Assembly (NCBI GenBank): GCA_031291995.1
Contig: JARLHZ010000003.1
Location: 1-38,272 of the forward strand
Direction of reading: 5' to 3'
DNA: 38,272 nucleotides
From: Candidatus Doudnabacteria bacterium
GTDB taxonomy: Bacteria > Patescibacteriota > Doudnabacteria > UBA920
Shown here: one piece after another, positions 28,996 to 37,100 of the stretch
How positions within the stretch are numbered: position 1 is the stretch's first letter
Layout of the letters: each line of letters begins with the position of its first letter
Program-made: the position numbers and the translations under genes
The notes under the pieces: generated by a model
What the model was told of the DNA's origin: nothing
Databases searched by the model: none
Seen by the model: the letters and a program-made list of their open reading frames with translations, nothing else

Positions 28996-30288
28996 TTAAT
29001 TGCTCCAAATTTTAAAAGTCTTCATGGCGTCAACAAAGGTCTTGTACTCTGGCGAAGCGGTCAGTTCCTGGACGGTCTTGAAATTCGGCCGAAACAAATA
29101 AATATCTACCAGGTCATTGGAGCCGGTCAGGGTTGTAAAGTGCGCGTTCCACCAGCCGCCGTTAAAATCATAAAGCGTGGATAAAACTCCAACGCCGCCT
29201 TTAATGTCTACAAACTGTGGTATAGTGTCTTTCTTGTCGCCGCGTAAAACAACATTTGGTGTCAGTTCTTTAGCGGCCAAGTCTTTTTTCATCTGCAAGA
29301 GTTGCGCCTGGTTAATAATGGGCATGCAATCCTTACTGTTTATCTCCGGGTTTAATTTAATTTCCTCATCGCAAAAAGCTGCTTGAGTCTTATACAAGTC
29401 AGTAAATTTGTTTACGGAAACAGAAACCACTCCCGAAGCGGTATCCATAGCCAGGTTGCCGCTGGCGGCCTGAGCGCCCGGAGTTTCCACAACAGCACCG
29501 CTTGTGGTAGCGTCTAAATTACTCAAATACATTTGCTTGTTCCAGTCAAAGCTAAACCCATATTTTGAATTGGAATAAACCTTGCCGTCAAAGCTGTCAG
29601 ATGGCAATGCGGACACGCGGAAACTGCTTAATATCTGTTTGGCGTCATCCATGGATATGTCATTCCCAATGAATACGGACCAGACCCGTCCCCGGTCAAT
29701 AAAGAGAGAACCTTTGGAGTTTCCGACAACAACTGCCGATTGGCCGTCAATTATACTGTTTCCTACAATCGTGCTGGTCGCGTAAGCAGGGCGATCTTGC
29801 TTTGCCATCCACGAACGTATGTCGGTTTCGGAAGTTTTATACGACCAGATTTGCAGGGCGGGTGGCGCTAAAGTATCCGGCGAATTGGCAAAAGAAAAAG
29901 TCACGGTATCCGGTTCAGTTTCGCCGAGCTTTGTTATAACCATAAGGTTCGCCGGATATTGCAAGCTAAATCCCAAAGAAGCGTTTTCATAAGGCGTCCA
30001 AGCTTGCGCCGGATCTCCAGACAGCATGCAGTTTACGCCAGTCTCGTTTTTTAATTTAATTCCAAACAGGGTGTAATAGTTCATGTCCACGGAAGCGATG
30101 GTAAAATTTTTTACCTTCACCGTCCGGAACAGGAAAATCGGAAACCGCGACGCGGCCTTTACGGCTACGGCAGCGCAGGGGCTGGAATTTAAGTCCGGAT
30201 TTTTTATGGCCACTTTAGGAACTATAATTCCGATAATAATTAGCAAAAGCAGGCTTCCTAAAATATAGGCTAGTAATTTTTTATTCAT
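28996..30288 (-). CDS. Membrane-anchored protein with PsbP-like region, 430 aa
   Basis: Start taken at MNKKLLAYILGSLLLLIIIGIIVPKV (30288); six extra upstream codons would overlap the previous gene further. One N-terminal TM anchor (4-25), the rest outside the membrane. Residues ~90-225 (PYENASLGFSLQYPANLMVITKLGE…DDAKQILSSFRV) and ~240-420 (VYSNSKYGFSFDWNKQMYL…FVDAMKTFKIW) are two PsbP/DUF1795-like beta units with the GFSLQYP / GFSFDW signature. Cys pairs occur in both halves. Probably a lipid- or envelope-associated scaffold; no catalytic motif. It overlaps the 275-aa gene by 8 nt, so the two form an operon. Confidence 0.8.
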   Translation of the reverse strand: MNKKLLAYILGSLLLLIIIGIIVPKVAIKNPDLNSSPCAAVAVKAASRFPIFLFRTVKVKNFTIASVDMNYYTLFGIKLKNETGVNCMLSGDPAQAWTPYENASLGFSLQYPANLMVITKLGETEPDTVTFSFANSPDTLAPPALQIWSYKTSETDIRSWMAKQDRPAYATSTIVGNSIIDGQSAVVVGNSKGSLFIDRGRVWSVFIGNDISMDDAKQILSSFRVSALPSDSFDGKVYSNSKYGFSFDWNKQMYLSNLDATTSGAVVETPGAQAASGNLAMDTASGVVSVSVNKFTDLYKTQAAFCDEEIKLNPEINSKDCMPIINQAQLLQMKKDLAAKELTPNVVLRGDKKDTIPQFVDIKGGVGVLSTLYDFNGGWWNAHFTTLTGSNDLVDIYLFRPNFKTVQELTASPEYKTFVDAMKTFKIWSN

Positions 30289-31108
30289 AAAGGCTTCGGG
30301 TGTCATTAAAACTCATATTGTCTCCTGCGGGCGACACCACGAGCTGGATGAATGGAGCCATGTCTTCGCCAGCGGGCTTAGTTTTGGCTTCCCAGCGGTA
30401 AGCGTGGGTCAAGCTGTCTTTTGAACTTTCGGTATAGGTAAAATCGCTACTGGTTTTTACTTGGCTAAAGTCGCTAATGTGTTTGGTTAAGTAAGCGTCC
30501 GCTTTCTGCTTTAGCTGGCTACCGCTCAAGCGGGGTGTCATCCTGTAAGAACTTTCCATTGGCGGGGTTGGGGCAAAGACGAACTCCACGACTTTATTGG
30601 TGGCGGCATCTACCATATATTCCATACCCTTGCTGTCATAATACATATCCACGTTCTTGCCGTTGTTGGAATACGGGTTATCCTTTATATCAACCAGGTG
30701 AATTTGAAGCGACTGGTCTTCGGCCAAGTCTTTGATGTTGGCAATGGCCGCCGCCATAGCTGTCGGGCTTTTATTTTCTATCTGCAATTTATGGACGGTA
30801 TCCTGCAAAACGGAGAACTGCTGGTCAAACCTCTGATTATAATGTTCGCATTGCGGCACGTTGCTTGGTGCGTTAGTTAGACAGCCATATTCGGCTCGGT
30901 ATTCGGCCAGCGTGTCCAACTCGTCCTGAATCTTTAGCACGTCCTTGTTGGTCTTTAACCAGACGGGAATAACAGCGGCAACCTTTTGCCTTTCGGCAAC
31001 GCCAGCCACTATGGATTGTTTGCTTTTGTTCAGTTCCCTATAAATGCCAAAGCCTGCTGCCACAAGGATCAACAGGCCGATGATTACGAAAGCGTATTTT
31101 TTGGACAT
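30281..31108 (-). CDS. Membrane-anchored protein with PepSY-like C-terminal region, 275 aa
   Basis: N-terminal TM anchor (5-23, YAFVIIGLLILVAAGFGIY), a helical segment ~35-125 with a Cys pair (CLTNAPSNVPQC), then a beta/alpha region ~130-275 (MYYDSKGMEYMVDAATNKVVEFVFAP…LKQKADAYLTKHISDF…YRWEAKTKP…FIQLVVSPAGDNMSFND) that resembles PepSY/YcdB-type domains, which often restrain proteases. The assignment is by pattern only. First gene of a two-gene minus-strand operon located between the recombinase relic and the intact recombinase, i.e. possible cargo. Confidence 0.75.
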   Translation of the reverse strand: MSKKYAFVIIGLLILVAAGFGIYRELNKSKQSIVAGVAERQKVAAVIPVWLKTNKDVLKIQDELDTLAEYRAEYGCLTNAPSNVPQCEHYNQRFDQQFSVLQDTVHKLQIENKSPTAMAAAIANIKDLAEDQSLQIHLVDIKDNPYSNNGKNVDMYYDSKGMEYMVDAATNKVVEFVFAPTPPMESSYRMTPRLSGSQLKQKADAYLTKHISDFSQVKTSSDFTYTESSKDSLTHAYRWEAKTKPAGEDMAPFIQLVVSPAGDNMSFNDTRSLYE

Positions 31109-31210
31109 ATAATGTGACTACAAAAATTATAAATACTCCAGATGACAGATTTATTACCTTAATAATAGCAAAATATTGCCCATTATAGAAGGTTAAAAAA
31201 TGTTTTAAAT

Positions 31211-32554
31211 TTAGCTGGCGAGCTCCAGCTTTTTATCTTTGAAAATTAGTTTGCTTCTTAGGCAGGATAGCAAGTCCCGCTTCTCCGCCACACTGCCTTT
31301 GCGTAAAATATATTTGGCATAATTTTTGCTCTCAATTTCCAGTTGCTTTTTTTGCTGTTCGGGATCCAGTTGTAAAACGTCATTCCTAAACTCACTGTAG
31401 CGTTCCACTTCCTGCTTAATCTTGGCTTTCAGGTTTAGCTCATCCAATGTGACTTGGTCCATAATTTTTAGCAACTCCTCTATTAGTAGCTCCTCCCGGA
31501 CGTATCCGGCTTTACAATCCAAATCCTTCTTTTTACCGCAGCCGTAGTAAACGTACCGGTTAATCGTCCCATCTTTTAAAGGTTTAAACTTCTCGCAAGC
31601 CGAGACCCCGCTACCGCATAATCCGCAGGCTATTAGTTTGGTAAAAGCGAATTCCTTAGTGTAGGTTTTATGTTCTTTATCTTGGCCTAATTTGGCCTGG
31701 ACTTTTTGGTATAACTCTTTGCTGATTATTGGGTCGTGTTTGCCGGTATACCAGTTGCCGCTGGCTCTTGGGTATTCGTAGACCCCACTATAGAAAGGGT
31801 TTCGCAGTAGCAGGTAGACATTGCTAAGCATAAAGCGTTTTCCGTTTTTGGTGGTAAATTTTATATCATCTTTTAACCACCTGTAGATTTTTAAACCACT
31901 CCAGCCGTCATCGCCGAACTTTTGGAAAATCTGCTTAACTACCGGTGCCCTAACAATATCTACCATGACTTGGCACTTCCTGTCCGACCGTTTTTCATTC
32001 AAGTATCCGGTCGGCGCACACCCTGGCCAGAGGCCCATCTCAACCCTAGCCCGCATACCGCGTTTGACGTTTATGCTTTTATTATCGTTTTCCAGTTTGG
32101 CTTGGCTACACAAAATCATCAGCAGGAATTTTTCGTTTGGATTATTGCTGAACCTTTGGCCGTTTGTCCTAATTTCCAATAATAATTTTTGATCCATCAA
32201 GTCTACCAGTGACCCTAAGTCCCCAGCATTGCGACTTAGCCTGTCCGGTGCCCAAGTTAGGATGGCGTTAAATTTTCCCGACCGAATATCCGTTACCAGT
32301 TCGTTAAACACCGGCCGCTGACCCGAGGCTTTAGCCGAATGGCTCTCGCGCCTTATCTCTACTATGTTAAGGCCGTCGCGCTGAGCCGCTTGCAGCATTT
32401 CTTTGATCTGCGAATCAATGCTTAAAATTTGTTTTTCCTCCTGCTCGGTCGACTTCCGGGCATAAAGGCAATATTTGATTTGGGCTACTGGTACGGCCAT
32501 GGTCGTGCTGGGCGCTAGCCCAAAAGCCGTCGCCTCCGTCATAGTTCCTTGCAT
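31211..32554 (-). CDS. Large serine recombinase
   Basis: 447 aa. AAAGGAG lies 5 nt before the ATG, fixing the start. Resolvase catalytic domain ~26-175: YCLYARKSTEQEEKQ (Ser35 nucleophile, Arg33), ILTWAPDRLSRNAGDLGSL (the R-L-S-R active-site motif), LMILCSQAKLENDNKSINVKRG. Recombinase domain ~185-300 (GLWPGCAPTGYL…GVYEYPRASGNWYTGKHDPIISKELY). Zinc beta-ribbon ~308-355 (CGLCGSG…YYGCGKKKDLDCKAGYV). Coiled-coil tail to the end. It integrates or excises DNA between short att sites without a host tRNA-length core. The C-terminus is duplicated as a relic at 28865-28945. It is shorter than phage-type LSRs (~500) but complete. Confidence 0.95.
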   Translation of the reverse strand: MQGTMTEATAFGLAPSTTMAVPVAQIKYCLYARKSTEQEEKQILSIDSQIKEMLQAAQRDGLNIVEIRRESHSAKASGQRPVFNELVTDIRSGKFNAILTWAPDRLSRNAGDLGSLVDLMDQKLLLEIRTNGQRFSNNPNEKFLLMILCSQAKLENDNKSINVKRGMRARVEMGLWPGCAPTGYLNEKRSDRKCQVMVDIVRAPVVKQIFQKFGDDGWSGLKIYRWLKDDIKFTTKNGKRFMLSNVYLLLRNPFYSGVYEYPRASGNWYTGKHDPIISKELYQKVQAKLGQDKEHKTYTKEFAFTKLIACGLCGSGVSACEKFKPLKDGTINRYVYYGCGKKKDLDCKAGYVREELLIEELLKIMDQVTLDELNLKAKIKQEVERYSEFRNDVLQLDPEQQKKQLEIESKNYAKYILRKGSVAEKRDLLSCLRSKLIFKDKKLELAS

Positions 32555-32875
32555 ATTGCTCCTTTCCTTGTTAGTTGCTTATACACAAGGAATGACGCAA
32601 CCGGGAGGGGTTGTCCAGGTTGGAGAAGTTGATAACTAACCCCCAAAAAGCTATAGGAAACAGGGAAACTCAAACAGTTAGAACTTCTGGGATCGGGGCA
32701 ATACGGTATGGTGGCATGACAAAGTTGGACCGAAATAAAAACGACGGCCGGAAACTTTAAGTGATCTCCAGCCGACAAACTAATGCCCGGGATTTATTCT
32801 CCAATAGAATGCAGTTCTCCGCACCCCAAAATGGTTTGTGTTTATTTTATTAACGAATTGTAGCGTTGTTAGCAT
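32555..32875. other. Intergenic region upstream of the serine recombinase
   Basis: No convincing gene. Contains CCTTGTTAGTTGCTTAT facing ATAACTAAC (32565-32640, imperfect inverted repeat), the GGAGGGGTTGTCC / GGTTGGAGAAGTTG tract, and CCTTG…CAAGG. Serine-recombinase att sites often lie beside the recombinase start, so this is where one would look; no site can be assigned by eye. Confidence 0.4.
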
Positions 32876-32902
32876 TTGACGCCTTAGCCTTTGTATTATA
32901 AA
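32876..32902 (+). promoter_or_regulatory. Promoter of the LuxR-HTH/ParB operon
   Basis: TTGACG (32876-32881), 15-bp spacer, TATAAA (32897-32902). The short spacer makes it suboptimal. AGGAGG (32920-32925) lies 6 nt before the ATG at 32932. Confidence 0.5.
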
Positions 32903-32931
32903 GTATTATCAAGTCATACAGGAGGATAGAA

Positions 32932-33237
32932 ATGGCGAGTTTTCCAAAGCCTGCCTTAACCGCTGTAGGCAGAGTATCAAATGAAAGCAGCGGCGATGAT
33001 GAAAGATTAAGATTACTCCGCTCGCCCCATCTGAGTCAGCGCGAGTGGGAAATTGTAACGCTCATTGTTATTTTGAGCAAAAGCAATAAAGAGATCGCAA
33101 ATGATCTCAATCTAACTGAAGGAACGGTGAAAGAGTACCTGAACCGTTTATTCAATAAACTTGGTCTCAACATGAGAAACCGGGGCTCACTTGCTCTTTG
33201 GTGGTCCCGATACGGAACACGTACTTGTCCGAGATGA
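32932..33237 (+). CDS. LuxR-type (GerE) HTH protein, 101 aa
   Basis: A disordered N-terminus (1-~30), then a GerE helix-turn-helix at ~33-95: LSQREWEIVTLIVILSKSNKEIANDLNLTEGTVKEYLNRLFNKLGLNMR, with the typical SNKEIAxxLxxxxGTVKxxLxxLxxKLG core. There is no receiver or ligand domain, so it is a DNA-binding module only. Strong AGGAGG SD. It precedes the parB-like gene by 14 nt and probably regulates the element's own genes, including the divergent recombinase (inference). Confidence 0.9.
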   Translation: MASFPKPALTAVGRVSNESSGDDERLRLLRSPHLSQREWEIVTLIVILSKSNKEIANDLNLTEGTVKEYLNRLFNKLGLNMRNRGSLALWWSRYGTRTCPR

Positions 33238-33251
33238 AATGAGGAGACGCG

Positions 33252-34103
33252 ATGGAAATGACAGAGACTGTTCAAGCGATTGATTGTTCGAAAATTCGCC
33301 AATTCGAACAACAGCCCCGGCAATATTTTGACCAGCCGGCGCTGGAAAGCCTGTTGGAAAGTATTAGAGAATATGGCCAGGAAAAGCCTGGCGAAGTCAG
33401 GACCTTGTCGGAGGGAGAAACCTATCGTTACGAACTGATAGACGGCGAACGGCGGTGGCGCTGCTGTACCTTGCTTGGTATACCATTTAAGGCCGTGGTG
33501 CGCAGCGACATAACCGATGTCAAAAGCCAGTTTTTGGCCTCTTTTTTGGCAAACGGGGGCCAGGAAAACCTGACCGACCTGGAAAATGTAAAGTCAATCG
33601 TACGCATCAAGCAGGAACATGGCCTTACAAATAAGCAGGTCGCCTACCGGATAGGCAGGTCGGAGGATTGGGTGTCGGAACGCGCGGCCCTTGCAAAATT
33701 GGGGCCGAAGATTATGGAAATGATGTCGCCGGAAAGGGAGGATCGACTGTCTTTCTCCCATGCTTCCCTGCTTTTAAGAGTTGGCTCCAGTCGGCGGGAC
33801 GCACTTGCGGAAATTGTCGTAAGGGACGGTTTAAAAACAAGCCAGCTTAGAGACCTGACTCGGCGCGATCGTCAGGTTGAAGCCAAACCCGGCTATGAGT
33901 ACGTAAAATTTACGGGCATGCTCAGGCGATTACTCGAAGACTCCCAGGCACTTAAAGAAAAGGGCGACAACCTAAGGAGGATAATGAAAAGCCGCCCGAA
34001 CCGGGAAATAAGCAATGCAATGGCCAGAGTTGGCCAAATCTCCGAGAATCTGGCGACGCTTCGCGAGGCTCTTAATTCCCTGCTGAAAACTCGGGTCGCG
34101 TAA
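33252..34103 (+). CDS. ParB-like partition/nuclease-domain protein
   Basis: 283 aa. GAGGAG 5 nt before the ATG. ParB N-terminal CTPase domain ~10-110: IRQFEQQPRQYFDQPALESLLESIREYGQ, then YELIDGERRWRCCTLLG (GERRWR nucleotide/box motif). HTH domain ~115-190: KSIVRIKQEHGLTNKQVAYRIGRSEDWVSERAALAKL. The C-terminal helical region to 283 differs from chromosomal ParB dimer domains. No ParA gene is in view. Such ParB-like proteins are common on plasmids and integrative elements; pairing with LuxR-HTH and a serine recombinase suggests element maintenance or regulation. Confidence 0.9.
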   Translation: MEMTETVQAIDCSKIRQFEQQPRQYFDQPALESLLESIREYGQEKPGEVRTLSEGETYRYELIDGERRWRCCTLLGIPFKAVVRSDITDVKSQFLASFLANGGQENLTDLENVKSIVRIKQEHGLTNKQVAYRIGRSEDWVSERAALAKLGPKIMEMMSPEREDRLSFSHASLLLRVGSSRRDALAEIVVRDGLKTSQLRDLTRRDRQVEAKPGYEYVKFTGMLRRLLEDSQALKEKGDNLRRIMKSRPNREISNAMARVGQISENLATLREALNSLLKTRVA

Positions 34104-34126
34104 AATGAAGATGTTTTACATCAAGG

Positions 34127-34164
34127 GTGCTGGCAGCCGAGAATCGGTGCCAGCCTCTTTTTTT
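34127..34164 (+). terminator. Terminator of the LuxR-HTH/ParB operon
   Basis: GCTGGCAGCCGA (34129-34140) pairs with TCGGTGCCAGC (34144-34154), one mismatch, loop GAA, then CTCTTTTTTT (to 34163). Confidence 0.92.
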
Positions 34165-34171
34165 AAAGCGT

Positions 34172-37100
34172 TTACTGGCACATCTGGCGAAGGGTAACCA
34201 AGCTGCCTTTTTGCAAATTGCCATCAGCGGCATTGGCCGGGACTACGGCGGAAAAAACATTATCGATATGCCAGGAATTCCAAATATCCAGTGACGGATA
34301 GCCATGCAGCACGGAACCGTCGTACCAGTAAACGGTGCCTTTAAAATTAACGTCCAGCCCGGCCATATGGGCAATGTTGGGTTTGGAAATAATATCACCT
34401 TTAGGAACCGCAGCTAACTCCGGCGAAGTCACCACCAGTACAGAACTGAATTTAAAACCCAAATTCAAGAAAACCTGGGCAGAAATAAAACCATGTTTTT
34501 GATTTCCGGAAATAAGATAAACTGTAGGATCGGCCGGTGATTTAACTAACGCGCCGTTGTTTGGAAGCAATAAAGCACCCTGGGTCAGGGCGCGATAGGC
34601 GTCTGTGGCAGCTATCGCGTCTTTAAATTCGTAGCCGAATGAATATAATATGCCGGGATTTGTAATACCCCTTTTTAAACCGTTTTGTATCAAATAATAA
34701 GTAGAAGAGTCTTTTATTAAACACATATTAACCGCCAAAGCTCCAGCATTTCCCGGAGCCGCCGGCAGGCTTTGGCCTGCCGTGGGCTTGGCGGATCCGA
34801 CGGCAGACTGGGTAAAGCTTCCAGAAGAAGTCTGAACATAGGCACCGTACGAATAAACAGCGCCGTTAACCAGACCGGTGTCCAAAAACGACTGGCCGGT
34901 TCCGCTATAAACTTTAGTCCCATCGGTCACGCTGCCGGGGGCGCTGGTGCCAGTCTTTCTTACTATAACGGTCTGCAACCAGCCAGTGCCGGTAGAAGGG
35001 TTCACCCAGGTAAGCAGGGCTTGGCTATCGCCGGATAAAATCGTAAAATTACTAATAGCAGTATTTAATATCGTTCCTCCACCACCACCCCCGCCTCCAC
35101 CACCCCCGCCTCCACCTCCAGAAGCCGCTTGGGTAGTGGCAGAAGCCACGGAAGATTGTGCGGACAGGTTGCCGGCCGCGTCAAAAGCTAAAACCGTATA
35201 AGAGTAATTGGTGGATGCGCTAAGTCCGGTATCCGAATAAGAAGTCACGCTGCTTGTGGCAATTTGTATTCCGTCCCGAAACACCAAATAACCTGTAACA
35301 CCGACGTTATCGGTGCTGGCTGACCACAATAAATTAATTCCTGAACTGGAAATTGCGGTAGCGGTCAGGCCGGTAGGTATGCTCGGCGCCTGAGTATCTG
35401 GAGAAGCCAAAGTTGTGGCCGAAGCTCCTGAACTTGCCGCAGATTCATTACCAGCGGCGTCATAAGCTGAAACCGTGTAAGAATAATTGGTTGATGGAGT
35501 GAGAGCGGTATCAGTATAAGAATTAATGGTCGAAGTCGCTACTCTGACCCCTCCCCGATTAATATGATAACCGGCGACGCCCACATTGTCAGTAGATGCC
35601 GTCCACAGCAAACTCATGGTTGTGGTGGAAGAAGAACTGGCGGTCAAAGCAGTGGGAACGGTTGGGGCCGTAATATCGGCCACGGAAGTGGTCAGCAGGG
35701 TTTTATCGGTTGATGTAGACAAATTGCCGACCGTGTCCGATGACCGGACGCGAAAATGATAGGTAGTAGATGCCGCTAATCCTGAAAGGGACACGGAATG
35801 AGATGTAACTAAATTGGAATCCAGCGTCGTGGTCGAACCGTAAGCCGAGGTGAGGCCGTATTCCACTTGTGAATTAGCTGATTCGTTGGTAGTCCATGTT
35901 ATAGTGGCGGTCGTGGCCGCAGTGGTGGAAGCAATGGCGGAAATTACCGGCGGGGTATTATCCACCGTTATGGAAACTGCCGAGGAAGTAGCCTGGTTAT
36001 TGGAACTATCTCGCGCTACGGCAATTAATGTATGGGAACCATCGGCTATGCCGCTTAAAGTATTCCAGGTTGTGCTATAGGTGTTGGGCGATGAGGTAGA
36101 GGTGATCTCGCTTCCAATTAAATGCGTGGAGTCGTAATAAAATTTTACCCCGGCCACGGCTACGTTATCATTGGCAACGGCGGAAAGATTAGCCGTACCG
36201 GCAAGAGAAGCGCCGGCCGACGGCACGGACAAGGAAACCGCTGGCACTTGGTTGTCGGAAGAACTGATGGTAAAAATTGCCTGGTCAAAAAATTTGCCAG
36301 TTGAGGAAGTGTCGTCGGCTTCAATTGTAAATGTTTTTGTGCCCGGCAAAGTTGAGGTTCCGGAAATAAGTCCGGTTGTTGAATTCAGCGACAGGCCGGA
36401 GGGCAAAGTGCCGCTAGCAACAGCAAAGGTCAGCGAGTTATAAAAAGAGGAGGCCGCTACCGATTGGGAATAGGCAACACCGACTGTGGCGGCCGGAAGG
36501 GAAGCAGTGGTAATTTTTACTAAATTGAATTGCAAAACGCGGTTGTTGGCGCTGTCAACCATATAGAGATGTTTGTTAGTGGAGTCATAAGCCAAAGCGT
36601 TTACATAATTTAAGGCATTTTGACTTGTTCCGGCAATACTTGAAACAAAATCGTTCTGACCCAAAACGTTTAGGGCAGTTTCGCCGTTGGCAATTGTACT
36701 GGTAGCCCTAAAATTTAAAACCCTACTGTTTGAATAATCATCAACGTAAAGTTGCTGCGAAGAAGAATCAAAAACCAGGCCAAAAGGGTCCGATAAAGCC
36801 GAGGCGGAAGTACCTGCCGAATTGCCGCTAAAGCCACTCTGACCAATGACGCTTACAGCCGCCGTGCCAGTCAGGTTACTGCCGGTCGGCGCGCCATAAA
36901 CCATAACCCGGTTATTGCCGCCATCAGCCACAAACAGGCGCTTATTTACAGAATCATAAGCCAGGTTATTGGGACTGGTAAGTCCGATTTGGGAGGTACT
37001 GGCCGTGCCGGTTATCATATCCATCTGCCCCAAAACATACTGGGCGTTTAAATTGGTTAAACTTGTTGAGGTTGGCACATTAAAGACCAACACCCTGTTG

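Noticed and set aside
35081-35128. Microsatellite or sequencing artefact in the Gly15 run
   Set aside because: The codons are mixed GGA/GGG/GGC/GGT rather than a pure repeat, and poly-Gly linkers are usual in such surface proteins.
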